The notes: generated from the letters alone by a model not told the origin. Positions 1 through 12,941 are shown, numbered from the stretch's first letter. The stretch is DNA of 64,000 nucleotides from Pachyseris speciosa (GCA_016490735.1 JAEMWC010000195.1:257501-321500); one strand, 5' to 3'. Program-made: numbers and translations.

Positions 1-311
1 ATCTAAAGGCAAACCACCTGAGTTTGAAGTGTAGGTGTCCAATAAGAAAATTATCAACGCGCGTGTTCGCCCCATACAAATGGTAATGGTAATGAATTTA
101 TATACCGCATGTTATAGTGCATATAGTTTCATGGCGGTTTACAATTCTTCTCTAGGTTGAGATCGGACGTCAGCCTGTAAAGGCGCCTCTGGCAGCCGCT
201 ATCAGTCCATATTTGATCTCACCCATGCCTGAATGTCACAGAAAGATGAACGGTCTGAGACCACCACACCTGGAACTACGTCACCTACTCTTTTCGAACG
301 GTGTGTGGGTT

Positions 312-560
312 CTTTAACGTCCCACAGATAATTAGGAACAAGTGTTGTGACACGGGACTTACGGTTTATCGTCCTTATCCGAGAAGACTAATGAGTGCCC
401 CCGTAAGGTAGATATCTAGGACAGACACTAGGGGTGGTCACAGCCAGAGTTTTGTTACGTCCCTAGTGGTTCTTTTACGTCCCACAGAATCAGATTAAGT
501 GAAAGTACTGTGAGACGGGGCCTACGGTTTATCGTCCTTATCCGAGAAGACTAGAAAGTC
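312..560 (-). repeat. SINE body, two partial copies
   Basis: Two stretches (about 312-399 and 471-560) share a segment around 'acggtttatcgtccttat' followed by 'ccgagaagacta'. The second runs directly into the tRNA-like head at 626-699, so this is the body of a tRNA-headed SINE on the minus strand plus an extra partial body copy. No coding potential is visible. The bases to the left (1-311) hold nothing I recognise. Confidence 0.6.
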
Positions 561-625
561 TAACAATTTGCGGATGTCATTTCAAAGGCAGCACTTTCTC
601 CTCAATTATTTAAAGGCCCTGAGTG

Positions 626-699
626 TTAGTCCGGCCGGGGTTTGAACACGGGACCTCCCGCGCAGTTGTCTGGTGCTCTACCAACTGAGCTAACCAGCT
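626..699 (-). repeat. tRNA-derived SINE head
   Basis: Read on the minus strand this contains a TAGCTCAGTTGG A-box and a GTTCAAACCCC B-box in tRNA spacing, with arms able to fold partly as a cloverleaf. The anticodon stem is imperfect and the sequence continues into the SINE body at 471-560. It is therefore an RNA polymerase III-promoted SINE head rather than a working tRNA gene. Confidence 0.6.
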
Positions 700-840
700 C
701 TGCTGCTGTGATTGGCTACCCGCGAGGTCAAGATGGAGCCATCTTGACCGCTCGGGATAGCCCGTTCGTCCCCCGTTTTACTGTCTTTTAATAGCTTCCT
801 TTGAGTCATATAATAAATCCTTTATTGACCAAGCTTGTTC

Positions 841-882
841 GGTCAAGATGGCGGGATATTGGCCTCGTTCTTTTTCTGCGTG

Positions 883-915
<33 letters not shown>

Positions 916-956
916 TACGCAAAAAAGGACGAGGCCAATATCCCGCCATCTTGACC
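841..956. repeat. Fold-back palindrome (MITE-like)
   Basis: The left arm begins GGTCAAGATGGCGGGATATT and the right arm ends with its reverse complement, with the centre near 899. Matching continues through most of the interior, so a transcript would fold into one long hairpin. This resembles a fold-back or MITE insertion. No protein is encoded. Confidence 0.75.
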
Positions 957-2246
957 TCACGCTTGGCCAATAACCCATATATATAAATGAAAATATGAAC
1001 AGGTAACGATTATTTCACAAGTATCTTCAACACGAGGCTGTTAAGTAAAGTCATTCTCTCAGAGACATGCGTAGGGCATAAGGGCCGGATGCAAGAGCTC
1101 TGGTAACGTGGTGGTAAATAGGACTGTAGAACAAACAACAGAGCAATACCCCTATCCCTTAACACAACGGCAGCTATTACATATCCGAGCCAAGAAGTTA
1201 GCAGTATACAGCACTATATAGCGGTCTGTCTCGAACCGTGAGTGTTTTCCTCCACGTGGTCACACTCGAGGAGACCAGCCAGCGAAAAAGTCACGTCTGT
1301 TATTATTGACAAGGTCTCTGGGGTTTTATTTCTCTTTATGTTTGTGTTTTTTTCTTCCACGAGGTTCGATTGCTAGCTTATCAAGTTTTTTGCCGTCTCT
1401 GTTTAAACAGTGTACTATCCTTTTTCGCATTGCTTTGGCTGAAAGAGGTTGATGGCAATAAAACTCGACTTAACTTGATGTTACAATCAGAACCTAGTCC
1501 TCAGTACCTGCTTGTGCGATGACTTTTAGCTTAAAAAACTTATTTTCCTTGTTAAGTTAACTTGAATGTTTGATTTCTCAACCCAGTTGAAAATTAGTAC
1601 TCAGTGAGTAACCTAGTTAATTTAAAGCTACCAAATGAGTATCTTTTGAGTTGATTTCTAATGTTCAGCCTAAAGCTTACAATATAATTACTGCTGAAAA
1701 GTATTTTTTAGAACGTTTGATTTTCCAATCCATCGGGTTTCGAATTGAATAAAAGAACTAAAATGTTCATTCCTTTCAGTAAATTCCTCCATATCGTTTT
1801 TTAATTAACCTAGAGCACGTACTTCACACAATCATAAACTCTTTTATTTGCCCCTCTTAATGTTTAGCAAAGTTTTCGATACAAAGAATGGAACACTTAA
1901 CTTTGCCTCTTGTTTTTACTACTCAAGACAGATAAGGGAGGAGTCATGAAAGATAAGACCAGCCGCGGTAAAAACAATAACTGCGCCGTCGGTGGTTGGT
2001 AGTCAACACACGTAGCACTAATTCGGTAAAAAGAACCAGTAACTATTGTAGGCGTTACCTTGCGCCCAGCCGTGCAGTGACAAACAATTGCGTAAACTCG
2101 ATTTGCACACATGACCAACTCTCTCTGCTCAGTTATTCCTTTGTGCCTTTAGGTGTTGTTTTTAATGGTTAGGAATGTACGAAATCTTTTCTGTCCTTGC
2201 GTAACAAACGAATTTATTTTTGAAAACTGAAATTCAAAATCCATTC
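957..2246. other. Non-coding, nothing recognised
   Basis: AT-rich DNA with only short open frames. None has a recognisable motif or protein-like composition. Confidence 0.5.
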
Positions 2247-2524
2247 AGTTTTATTTATAAATGTGTTCTCGGAGCAAACGAAACAGCAGTGGAGAAAGTC
2301 GAGGAATTTGTCGAGAATATTAGAAAGGTACAAGACCATGTTTCTTCTTATCAGTGACTTGAATAATTGACAAAGAATTCTAAATAGTTTTATTTATAAA
2401 TGTGTTTTTGGAGCAAACGAAACAGCAGTGAAGAAACTCGAGGAATTTGTCGGGAATATTAAATTGTTAGAAGACCATGTTTCTTCTTATCAGTGGCTTG
2501 AATAATTGACAAAGAATTCTAAAG
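2247..2524. repeat. 139-bp tandem duplication
   Basis: Two adjacent copies (2247-2385 and 2386-2524) match over their full length, both containing 'gagcaaacgaaacagcagtg' and 'accatgtttcttcttatcag'. They differ at scattered single bases and a few short indels. It is a local tandem duplication without coding content. Confidence 0.85.
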
Positions 2525-2561
2525 AGTTTTGGAAAAATTAACAGCTGTCATTAAGAATAAA

Positions 2562-2690
2562 AACTGCAACAGATGTTTCTTGACAGTACAATACAAGCAG
2601 CCACTTTTTGCGTCATTGCACAGTGGGCTGCAGCGTGCCTTCACTTACAGGCCGCAAACATTATTACCACAAACAAAAACATTTTTTGTC
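2562..2690. repeat. Dispersed repeat, copy 1
   Basis: Shares 'aaaactgcaacagatgt' and 'gcgtgccttcactt' in the same order and spacing with 8068-8210. The two are diverged copies of one dispersed repeat of unknown class. Confidence 0.5.
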
Positions 2691-5600
2691 TACTTCAAAC
2701 TTTTGTCTGAGTCAACTAGACTGCGTCAACCACACTTTATGTAAATTAAATTGAGTCACGTTTTAACTTTCATTTCTAACCTTTCTCGTTTAGACAACTT
2801 CAAATAGTCTTCTTTCCTTTCATTTGCTGACAAAAAGGGAAAGGAAACATAAATATTGCAAGCGAAAAAACCCAACAATAACGTGTGAAAAGCAATCAAT
2901 CATCGACACAACATTTTTTGAGTGATACTCTGCTCGCACACTCTGCTGAAACATGTGGGGCGTTCAGTAATGAAAACGTATAGTCGGTGTTACGCGTTTG
3001 TGAAAATCTGTGATGGTTTGTTTTGTAGCTGTAATTGGTATTTTCCTCTTGAATTAAAGGAGCCCTTGGAGTGAAACGTTACTAAATAGATTGATATAAA
3101 ATCGCTTTAACATTTGGGGTGTAAAAACACCACGGTGCAGTGGGGTTGGTGCCGAAATCCTTTCCATGAAACCTGAAGTTTGGTCGTTGTGCTATTAACA
3201 AACATGTTGCCGAACTGTGGGCGACGAAGAAAAACAACTTACCTCTTGTCTCGCAAAATCTTTCAACAACATTTTCTACTGGTAGAAGTGCTATACATTT
3301 GTCATGACATGAAGATCCGAACCGCAAGGAGACAACCAGAAGGAGACGGAAACGTTACTGCAGGGACTGGAGAAATAATTTGATGTTTGCCATAGTTTCA
3401 GTGTTCATCAATTGCAGATTCAAAACGTATTAACGTATTTGGGATGCAAGTGTTTTAGAATATTGCGTGAAGTTCTCACTTAGGACAGCAGCCCAGTGTG
3501 AGACCTGCTGAATCAGGATCCGCAGGAAGTCATCAGAAAAACTCCAATCACTGCAGAGGAAAGTGAAAAAAACAAACGTTTCACAGCAGTCCTATTTCGT
3601 AATCTGTCACTTATTGACTGCCCACGTAAGCGAAAACATAAGCAGGTTACGAGGCCTTTCAGCCGAGGTGTGCGAAGCTTTAGTTTTCTTCGTGTAAAGC
3701 AAAGCGACACAACGAGACCCTATCAAGTGGATTTTACACTCGTTCATTAGTTTGTACTTTTGAATAGGAGGCATCTGTCGGTTCAAAGAAGACACACTTA
3801 TACTTTCTCGATTTGAGTGTCGAGGTAATGTTCATTCTTTGCTTCCGTTTCGTCCACGTTGTTCTGTTGAGTTGTCGAAGATCAGAGTCGTGAGCAAGGT
3901 TTTGCCGCATTGCATGGTACATGAAGCCGCTCTCTTTAAGGATCAGCCGATTTTCATCTCAATCCAACGTAATTTGAAATTCTCAAAAGAACATTTTTCC
4001 CAGTCAGTTTGGTTCCACTGGTTGATAAGTATTGAAATGTATGTTCAACTGGTCTTATTGAGATACAAAGCGACAAAACACAAACGCTGGCTTGGCAAGA
4101 ATGCCAACACTGGTCAAGTCAGGTATTTCCGAACATGAAATGTTAAACCGAACGTCTTGACAAGGACCTGAACGTCGAAATCTTTTCGCGCATTCATCTT
4201 TTGGAGAAGAATTGGTTTCACAGTCTCTATCCACCAGTCGTTTTTGAATAGTATGACACGCGAGAGTAAATTTGAACATATTATAACGAGACAGAAACGC
4301 CAGTGATAACTGGTCCGTTTATTACAACTCTGCACATCTTGTAACAGATTCAAAGACTGCCACACACTCTCGCTATACGAGCGTAATTCTCTCTAGTTTA
4401 TACTCCTTATTAAGAGTCCATTTCGCTGCCTCTCATTTGCTCGCGCACATTGCAATATAGCGTTTCGTTACAGTCTATGTTTCTTAAATACGCAAGAAGG
4501 TCTGGCAATCCATAGGACTCATTAACGAAGTTTGTTTCATTCTTTGATCTACTCCTTCAATAATTATCACACTGATGAATCAACAGATCTCAGAGTTTCT
4601 TCAAAAGAAGCTGAGTCTTTCAGCTCAGGCTGAATCCCTCTTTATTAGGGACTTTAAGCAAGGACTACGGAAGCGTCTAGTACGGCGGGTTTTGACTGCG
4701 GAAGAATGGGACGAGTATAGTCCGCGGACATTCGAAGCTCTTTATATTTACATTAAGTAAGCCGTACTACTTCGCGTTGTACGAAAAGTTTATCTTTTTC
4801 TCTTCGGTGAAGTGGCAGAAGTGGGTACGTCATGCCATATGTTAAAGAAATACATGAAAAGATTTGCTTCTTCTTTCCCACGGTGTAAATTGTATTTCTG
4901 TACACAACACAACATCATTTTGTCGACTCCATTCCATGCGCCTAAAAACAACAAAATTATAACATAATATCGAACTTGATTTTCTAGTCATGCGCTTTCC
5001 TCGCCCAAAAGCTAATATAAAAGTTCCAATAAGTAAAATATTTCCATAATGAAAGGTTTCCGAATTCGATTCTTTGGAAAAGCCGTGCCAAGAATCGTGA
5101 AAGCTGGTTAAAGGCCCATTATCACCCTTGATCCAACGCGGTCGTTTGTTTTTGTTTTGAAATCGCGCCATTGTTAAATGATGCCTCTGATTGGTCAATT
5201 ATTTTTATCGGGCTTTTGATCTGGTTCATCGCGCCGAGTTGTCACTTGTCGCCGGTTTCGCAAAACAAATGGCTACAAATTTAACTTGCATATTTCTTCA
5301 TATTTCTTCATTGAAACTGTGAACAATTCGTTCACAGATTAAAAATCAAAACAGCAAAGTATAGAGCGATCCGTTATTGATAAAACTTGCTGATTATTTG
5401 CCGAGGATGGAAAGGTTGAACTTCGCATTAAAACACGGGAGGAAACAAACGCGGTTTATAGTCCTCATCGATCACCGACATCTCGGCGAGAAAGAGGAAT
5501 TAATTATCACGCAGTTTAGGCAAGCTGCGAACTGGTCGAACGTAAAGCTAAAATGCCCGATGGGGCATAAAAATAGAAGTCGATAAAAGACTTAGCGACA

Positions 5601-6608
5601 AGTCCGATTAAAAACACTGAAGAGTTGACCAAAGCTGCACAACCCATTACACAAATTGACCTTGAGCTACATGAAAAACATCAAACATCCAGACACGTAT
5701 AATTTTTAATACTCGCCATCAAATCAGTTTCCAAATCGCAGTGAGTCGGCTCCAATAAGCTCACCAAATTCTTGAAAGCTCGGAGGTAAAAAGCACCAAA
5801 CTTGAAGAACGAGTCTCTGTAAATCCTCCGCCTTGAACCTCACTTTGCCTACAAAACAACGCTGCGAAGTTACCGCTACCGACTATTGCCACACTGACTC
5901 TTTTGACCAGTTTACACGGGCCAAAATTTACATACATACAAAACGGTCCCAATATAATACAAGGAAAACGAAGAAGAATAAACAGAGAACATATTTACGA
6001 CCGTAAGTTTGGAGATCAAGGTTTGAGTTTTAAAATATCTGTTGAGTTTTAAAATATCTGTATGTTGCCGTTTAGGTTCAAACACTGGCATACGAAGCAT
6101 GTACAGTGCAGGAAAATACATCAACAGACTTACGTACTTTCCGGCGTACTTTCCACTTCGGCCCGCCATGATTCCCACGTATTCGGCGAGCTGACTACGG
6201 CTAGAAACCAGGCCATTGACCATGTTGACGCGTGGCGGGAAGCAAAATTACTTCCGGTCACCGTACTAGACGCTTCCGTAGTCCTTGCTTGAAGTCCCTA
6301 TTGAGAAGAAACGGAAAATTTTCCCCTGATTTCACGCGTACGTCCATACTACTTATAAAGCTACTCCTTATTAAGCTTCAACACAATCACGTGTACTTGA
6401 CAATCACTTTATGAGGTTAAGGTTATTAAGCAAAGAGAGAAAAGAAAAGATATATATGATGGTTTTTCTCTTACTCATTTCAAACATAGAGGAATAGTCG
6501 TTTATAACAAAACTGAGAAAATAAATTTCGTGTTGACATTCTCTGTAATAACTGCAATGAGATCTAGCAATCAGAAGAAACTTTACAACTTCGTTGAACG
6601 GTTCCTTT
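2691..6608. other. Non-coding, nothing recognised
   Basis: Several short open frames occur, such as 61 codons at 4575-4760 (+) and 118 codons at 4842-5198 (-). None shows a domain motif, and I could not link any to a neighbouring exon. Tandem ATATTTCTTC copies lie at about 5288-5310. Confidence 0.4.
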
Positions 6609-6609
6609 C

Positions 6610-6690
6610 GGGGGGGGGGGGTTAAATTCCGAGTACAAAGGACATACACACACACACACACACACACACATACATACATACATACATACA

Positions 6691-6722
<32 letters not shown>
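6610..6722. repeat. G-run plus CA/CATA microsatellite
   Basis: A run of 12 G (6610-6621) is followed by (CA)n at about 6646-6670 and (CATA)n to about 6722. These are simple repeats, and they lie just beyond the 3' end of the minus-strand LINE fragment. Confidence 0.9.
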
Positions 6723-6777
6723 CTTAATTTATGCTCGAAATTTACAGAGTAGCTGTAGAGCTCATATCTTCGAGAAA

Positions 6778-7560
6778 ATAAGCTAAAATAGAATAAAATA
6801 AAATATGCTATATTACAATTCCAATATTATTTGTAAACTATGTACAACATTATGCATGCAGAGGGAAATATAACTTGTAGATCTACTGTGGAAAAGCTTC
6901 ATATCTGAGGATCTCCTGCTTGAATTCTAGAAAATTTAATGTTTTGTAAGTGTCTGGGAGAGAGTTCCATATTTTGCTAGCTAAATATGAAAAAGAGTGC
7001 AGACCGTAAGTCGTTGTTTTTGGGTTGGGAAGGGCCAGGATATGATCTCCACGCAAATTATAGGATGAAGACGGTACGGTGAACATATCTTTTAAATAAC
7101 CTGGATAATTCGTAAAGAACAGACTCTTATATAACGTGATCATGAAGTTCTGGAGGCGTCTAATGAACAGAAATTTCAAGTTAACTTTGCTTAGTAAAAT
7201 GTCATATGGAGAGCTGTAGTCCTGTAGTCCTGTAGTATAAACCTAAGAATGCGCTTATTTAGATTATCTACTTTGTCGGCAATGCGCGTACCACAGAAAT
7301 GCCAAACAGAAGAACACGTACAGTAGTAAAAATGCGGCAAAATAAAAGCTTTATAAAGCTTCCATAGCGTCTCATTATTTATAAAGCTTCCATAGCGTCT
7401 CATTATTAAAATAATGCAGTTGTGTGTGGAATTGTTTTTATGCACTTGAGTAAAGTAGTTTAAGCAAAGGAGCAGACAAACTTTAGGTCGATCACGTTTT
7501 CCAAGGCAAGACTTCATGAAAGTAATCTGAACCACAAACAATATTTGAAAATTTGACAAT
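6778..7560 (-). mobile_element. 5'-truncated LINE (CR1/L2-type) 3' end
   Basis: Two minus-strand frames (7191-7559 and 6883-7179) read as the C-terminal part of a LINE reverse transcriptase. The first has 'ILPHFYYCTCSSVWHFCG' and 'LNKRILRFILQDY'; the second has 'SSYNLRGDHILALPNPKTTT' and 'KIWNSLPD'. These are hallmark C-terminal motifs of non-LTR polymerases. The catalytic domain is absent, so the copy is truncated at its 5' end. A 28-bp tandem duplication (7352-7407) and a frame change between the two pieces make it inactive. An AT-rich tail with AATAAAAT units lies at 6778-6806. Confidence 0.8.
7352..7407. repeat. 28-bp tandem duplication inside LINE
   Basis: The unit 'tataaagcttccatagcgtc...' occurs twice back to back. 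As 28 is not a multiple of three, it shifts the reverse-transcriptase frame. The same bases are read as different residues in the two copies. Confidence 0.85.
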
Positions 7561-8806
7561 CACTCGGAACCAGAGAATTGATAAAAACAAACATTGAAAG
7601 AAACCAACTGTATAGACTGAACAAGAAGTCGTAACTTATTCTCAGGCTAAGTGAAATCGAGTGTGCTCTTGTGTACAACAAATTAACATAGGAGGACGAA
7701 GTCACACGCTTTGCACGCTCACCAGCCTTTTCTGCTCCACTAGCCATCACTTGAAATATTTTTAACAGTCTCTAGAAACGCAAAGGATCTTTTTTTCTTT
7801 CTCGTGTATAAACGAACGTACTTTGCTCAGACTTGGGGTTCCAAAGTCGACTACCTGCATGATCCGCTATGTCAACTGTTATGACAGGACTCAACATCAT
7901 AGCAATATAAAATGATTTCTCAATTGATTAATTTATCAACCAGAGGGTAACCCTTACAAACCTTTCACTGAGTCTGTGTATTTATGACTTGATTGCAAAT
8001 GAAAGAGAAAACTTATCCCCTGATCATATGAGTGCTACATGCAGACACGGTATGATAAACACATTTTAAAACTGCAACAGATGTGCACGGCTGGTACAAT
8101 ACAGACGGCACCTAGTAGTTACCTGTTGGTTGCCTGTTTAGTTCAGTGGGTTGCGGCGTGCCTTCACTTGCTGGCCTCGTAAATTCTCAAAGGGAACAAA
8201 AACAAAGTATCCGTTGTCTGTTTCAAAGCAAAATTGTCTGCCATCCAACTTAATTGCATCAAAGAAATTTCAGTATGTAACTGTGCACCTTTCGTCTCTG
8301 TATCTATAAATTTCCCTGCTGTTTTGAGCCAAAGAAAATTTCTCGTGGAGTTTATTATTGTCATAGGAGCCAAATCATGTGGAAAGTCAATGTTCAGTTG
8401 AAGAGAAAGTCAAGTAAAGATTGAAAGTTTGAAGTTTTTCATAAAGCTTGCTCACTACTTCCTCTTTAGTTTTTGTTTTGGTCGTATTTTTTTGAAACGT
8501 ATATGTTCAGTCGAAATAAAATACCTTATTATAGGAAATTAACGATGAACGTAATTAACGCTTCCGATTTTTAAAAAATCGCGTTAATTTAATGCATCTT
8601 AATTTATGTTGATGTTAATTTAAAAATATTTTACATCCTTGTTGTTTTACAGCACCTTTATGTCAATAACAAAACCTCAGTCTGCTCATGAGCTCCTCTA
8701 TCAACCCCTCGGAGTCACTATCTGACAGTTCTTCTTTAAGAATGGAGTTGAAAATGTCTTTCGACTGGTCTTCGTATTGATCCGTTTCCCCGAGAGAATA
8801 GACCCT
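7561..8806. other. Non-coding; second copy of the 2562 repeat
   Basis: At 8068-8210 lies a diverged direct copy of the repeat at 2562-2690. The rest shows nothing I recognise. Confidence 0.45.
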
Positions 8807-8977
8807 TTTCATAATGGCGCCCGACAAATTATTCTTTTATTCTTATGATAATGAGCCCTACTAGCCTCGTCAGCATGTGCAAAATTCAATAGAATTTTTT
8901 CATTAAAGTGAGGTTAGTAGGGCTAATTAACACATTTACAAAAGAATAATTAAAATCGTCCGCCATTATGAAAAAGG
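8807..8977. repeat. Fold-back MITE
   Basis: 'cataatggcgcccgac' near 8810 is mirrored by 'gtccgccattatg' near 8960. 'gagccctactagcctc' is mirrored by 'gaggttagtagggct', and an AAGAATAA block is also paired. This gives an imperfect inverted repeat of about 170 bp, typical of a small fold-back transposon. Confidence 0.65.
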
Positions 8978-9119
8978 TCTATGGCTAACCTTTTCAGTCT
9001 TTCCCCTTAAAATTTCCATGGTCCGTTTATCCTTCCACTGCACGGTCATCTTTATGGCCGGGGAATTTCCATGTAAGATTTCGTTAGCCGGTTCCCTCGT
9101 CTGTATAATTACCGACCTT

Positions 9120-9360
9120 GAGATAGCCACTAACCTTATAACTTAATGGTCACCTTTGAAATATAAACTATCGAGGTCGCCACTCTCCCGATGACTTAAC
9201 GGCTAATTGTGGGTCGGAATATATGCCAAGATCCTTGAGGTCGCCACTAACCCGATGACTTAACGGCTACATTTGGGTGTGAATTTATACCATGGACCTT
9301 GAGGTCGCCTCTAACTAGGTGACTTAACGGCTACGTTTGGGTTTGGAATAGCTAATAGAC
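9120..9360. repeat. ~64-bp satellite array, about 4 units
   Basis: The degenerate unit 'gaggtcgccactaacc...gatgacttaacggctac...gggt.ggaatatat' is repeated in tandem. The same unit occurs in opposite orientation at 16136-16610. The open frame at 9311-9526 is a product of the repeat. Confidence 0.8.
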
Positions 9361-10173
9361 CCGTGAAACGGGAACCTCTGCCAAATAACACACCCAATGT
9401 GGTAGCCAGCCGGGGATTAGGGGGCCCTGGGGATGGTGTGGGATTATCAGCCGAATAACGGATAATGGTGACTTGTACATTTAGTTTAAATTTAGACAAA
9501 TGCACATTATCAGATGAGAACGACATGTTTTAGTGCCTAAAAAGACGTGTCCTTCATTCCTTCTATTGTCATCTGCCATTGCTAATGCTTTTCATAACCT
9601 TTAACTTAGAGAAACATTTTTTTTGCCCGGAAACTATCATTTTATATGAATTCAAACATTTATTCAAACTTAAATTACAAATACGGTATGGAATAATACT
9701 AAGAGAAGAAATCCTTAGAATATGGCAACATAGACACTCGACTTAACATCTCAAACAAACAAAGGGCCGCGTTTTACGCAATATACAGGAACTCACAGAG
9801 CAGATTAATGATTTCAGGGATGTCAATAATTACTGTAACATCGAGGAAGCTCTTCAGCTGCTTCAAGAAAGAAATCTGATTCGGCATAGGTATGAAGTAA
9901 ACGAACTGATTAAGGATCAGTTGTGTAAATCTCGAGAAGAAAAATGAAATCAGCTAAGTAACGCACTCCTTGCATTAGCTGCAGATAGTCCTTCTCTTGC
10001 AATATACACCTGTACCCCAGTACGAGCTTGGTTGTAGGCTTTATAGGCGATGCATTCCTGATAATATATACCCGCTGCATACCCGCTGATCTAGGGGGAA
10101 AGGCAACGCAATCATTAAAGTGGTGCATTGTAATGGAAAAATAGAAAATGGAGGACAGACGGTCTAAGACTGG
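9361..10173. other. Non-coding, nothing recognised
   Basis: No convincing frame or repeat boundary was seen. It may include the 5' non-coding end of the helicase-bearing transposon that follows. Confidence 0.35.
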
Positions 10174-11597
10174 TTGGAGAAACGTATGATCAGCAGTGTT
10201 GGCCCGGATAGGGGTCCAGATTCCTTTTTACGGTTACCCCAAGAAACGGTTATTAGTGATGCAGAAATGACATGTTTCTCCAATGCAGATGACGACGATG
10301 AGTTACTTCTCAGCCTGACGGAGGATTTCAAGGGGCCTAACTACGGAGCAGACGACGATGATCATATGTTGCTAGCTAGTGTACCTTACACTGAAGAGAT
10401 GTCTGCAAAGAGCAGCGATGAAGTTGATCAAGCACTACTTTCCCCGGCGGACGTGAACCTTTGAAGAAGCCTGGTACTCCTACAATTAAACAAGAGACCA
10501 ACGACTACTCAACAAAGCTATGGGAATATCCTGCAGGATACCATGCTTATGACGAGAGTACAGAGTTGTTATGGAAAGGACATTTAACAAAATTTCAACT
10601 CACCACATTTAAGAGATTCCAACTAGACGCGATACGTGCAGTAGAGACAAAGAAAGATGTCGTTGTTGTTCAGAAAACTAGTAGCGGAAAGAGCATTAGT
10701 TTGTTTTCAAGTTCCTTCACTCTTTGACAAAACGAAAACCACGGTCGTGATTTGTCCAACGATATCACTAATTAACTCTCAGGTTGAAAGTTTGAAAAAG
10801 CTCGGAATAACCGCTGTTGCTGTCGGTCCACAACATCCAGTTGAAAAGTTGAATTTCGGTGAAGAAAGTGGAGATTTACTCTCACTGATATACACTACGC
10901 CGGAATATTTTGCTAAGACGCTAAAGTACAGACTCTCCACTTTGTAAAATGTGTTAAGGCTCATAGTCATTGATGAAGTTCATAAAGTGTTTGACAGGAA
11001 CAGTGAGTTCAGGTCTTCATATGACACCCTCCAGTATCTTCACGATGACTTTCCTGGTGTGCCAGCCATGGCATTGACAGCAACTCTCAACGAGGAACAA
11101 TTGAAGTTACTTTGTGAAAATTACCTTAAGAAGCCTGTTATGATAAAATCAACGGTCGATAGACCAAACATAAAGGTACATGTTGGCAAGTACCAAACAA
11201 AAAGATCAGTAAAAGGGGACAAATCCCTAGTTTGGATGTACCCGTCAAGACAGACGGATTTGGAACTGTTTACATGGATTTCAAAAAAGACGTGGAATTA
11301 ATGTTGAGCTGCCTAAAAGAGAGTGGTAAACTTGATGCCAGGGCGTACCATGGTGGCTTATCACACCTTGAAAAGATGACTGCAGATACCCAATTCAGAC
11401 ACAAAGATTTCCAACTGCTTGTGGCTACTGAGTCGTATGAAGTTGGTACGCATAGTCCGCATGTGCACAGTGCAATACGGTTGGGTTGTATGCGAAACCT
11501 AGGGGTGCTGATACAGGGATTCGGAAGCGCTAGAAGAGGAGGTGAACAAGCTGAAGGACCGTTTGGTTCAACGAATATAAAGACGACCAGCGCTTGA
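10174..11597 (+). pseudogene. RecQ-like helicase pseudogene of a DNA transposon
   Basis: A plus-strand superfamily-2 helicase split across several frames. An acidic leader (10174-10464) precedes a helicase core. The core shows a Q-motif-like 'FQLDAIRAV', a Walker A variant 'KTSSGKS' (near 10670), 'VVICPTISLINSQVESLKKL', the DEVH box 'LIVIDEVHKVF' (near 10960-11000), 'ALTAT' (near 11080) and the C-lobe segment 'AYHGGLSHLEKM' (near 11345). Reading-frame changes fall near 10460, 10690-10720 and 11250, and a TAA sits at about 10945, so no full protein is possible. This helicase type with TSSGKS recurs in cnidarian repeats, and the transposase pieces downstream on the same strand support a mobile-element origin. 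A degenerate host RecQ paralogue is the alternative. Confidence 0.7.
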
Positions 11598-11621
11598 CTT
11601 ACTGGACGGTGGGATGTAATA

Positions 11622-12470
11622 GTGAAGTGGGAAGCATTAAGAAAAGCTACGAGGATTCCTGGAGATGAATTTATGGGGTGTACAACCGGACTTGTCTCAG
11701 AGAAACTCTCCTGCGGTCCTACGAGGAAACAACCGTCATCCTTGATCAAACAGAAGGAGAATGTTGCAGCAGTTGTGACATTGAACAGGAAAAAGACTTT
11801 AATGCCAAGGATCTTGCCATTTTACTGCTGACAGCAATACTGGAATTAGAGGAAATAATTTGCACAAGTGAAGGCGTAAACGAAGACAACCTGGTGTCCT
11901 GGCTTCTTGGTGCAAAATGAGATTGGATTTCTAAGTCGGAAATCCAAAGTGCTATTGACAAGTCATCGACATTTGGAAAAGGGGAAATGTACAAATATGA
12001 AAGACTTGAACGGTCGTGGTGGTCAAGGCATCTTCGCCAACTTATCAGCTTGAGATTGGTTGCGATTAACTTCAAGATCATCATGAATCAAACGTTCTCC
12101 GCAACCTCAAGAAATAAAGTTCAAAGTGTCTAGGGGGGGGGGGGGGGGGGGAGTTTCTTAACAATCCTTCAGATCTGCTTGTTTTGTCCCCTTCCATTGA
12201 CCCTTTCGAAGGTTCCCTCGGGAAACAAATGAGCAAAAGGCAAATCGAGAGGGAAGGGCTCTTCACCACCTACCCAAAATACGAAAGGCGTTAAGTTTCG
12301 CAGATAACTGGTGCGAGATGACAAAGGAAGATTACGAATATCCAGGTTACTCACAATCCTCGAAAGACGTTGCCTACTGCAAGGATATTAAAGCTATGGA
12401 AGGCTTTGTTTCCCACCAGAGACCCCATTTCATGTGGGCTGATAACCAGCTGTCGAAGAGGCACACAAAA
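11622..12470 (+). pseudogene. Decayed downstream part of helicase gene
   Basis: Short plus-strand frames (11622-11831, 11678-11920 and pieces near 12300-12440 such as 'HFMWADNQ') continue in the helicase orientation but switch frame repeatedly. Cys-rich 'GECCSSCD' near 11757 could be what is left of a RecQ-type zinc module. A run of about 19 G interrupts at 12133-12151. I cannot assign a domain with confidence. Confidence 0.4.
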
Positions 12471-12478
12471 ACAACAAA

Positions 12479-12941
12479 ATGTCAAATAAAATAGAAGGCA
12501 AGAATACCGACATCACTCTAAAGCGAGCACCATGTGAAGGGATAAAAGTGTGCAGTTATCCAGATTGCACTTATGCAGTGTCAAATCGCCAGAAGAAAAA
12601 CAAATGTAAAAGACATGCCAAAACACACACGCTTCAAATGACTGTTCCTTGTCCAGCTCAAATTTTATATGCTTGGCCAACAAGTGATGATGGTCGGAGG
12701 GGGATGGGCATCGTTTCCGGTCCCGATTTAAAGCGTAATCACAGAAAACCGGCACCACATCGTATCAGCCAAGAGGCCAAGTGTCAATTGGAAATTCTCT
12801 GAAAAAGGACACTTCCTTAGCAACCAAAGATCTGCAAAAAGGGTGCGCCATTGGCATTATACCTGGGGGGGTGTCACCGGCTGCTGCAAATCCCGAAACG
12901 GTCCGTCGTGAAAGATCAAATATTCTTGCTACAACAAGCAA
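12479..12941 (+). pseudogene. Transposase N-terminal fragment with zinc-finger-like segment
   Basis: A plus-strand frame contains 'CSYPDCTYAVSNRQKKNKCK' followed by H-x3-H spacing, which resembles a C2H2 or FLYWCH-type finger near the N-terminus of a transposase. A second overlapping frame (12781-13002) continues it. The segment ends at the Penelope-like insertion, and the remaining coding sequence resumes at about 13773, so one older gene is split by the younger insertion. Function beyond 'transposon protein' is inference. Confidence 0.5.

Noticed and set aside
626..699. tRNA gene on the minus strand
   Set aside because: It has tRNA-like boxes but imperfect arms and is joined to a repeated SINE body.
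4575..4760. 61-codon plus-strand ORF
   Set aside because: Protein-like composition but no motif, no neighbour exon and no start context. It is within chance expectation.
4842..5198. 118-codon minus-strand ORF
   Set aside because: Long for chance, but low-complexity basic composition and no domain pattern.
6404..6715. Minus-strand ORF with a poly(VC)/(MY) tail
   Set aside because: Produced by translation of the CA/CATA microsatellite.
11270..11749. 159-codon minus-strand ORF
   Set aside because: Antisense shadow of the helicase C-lobe.
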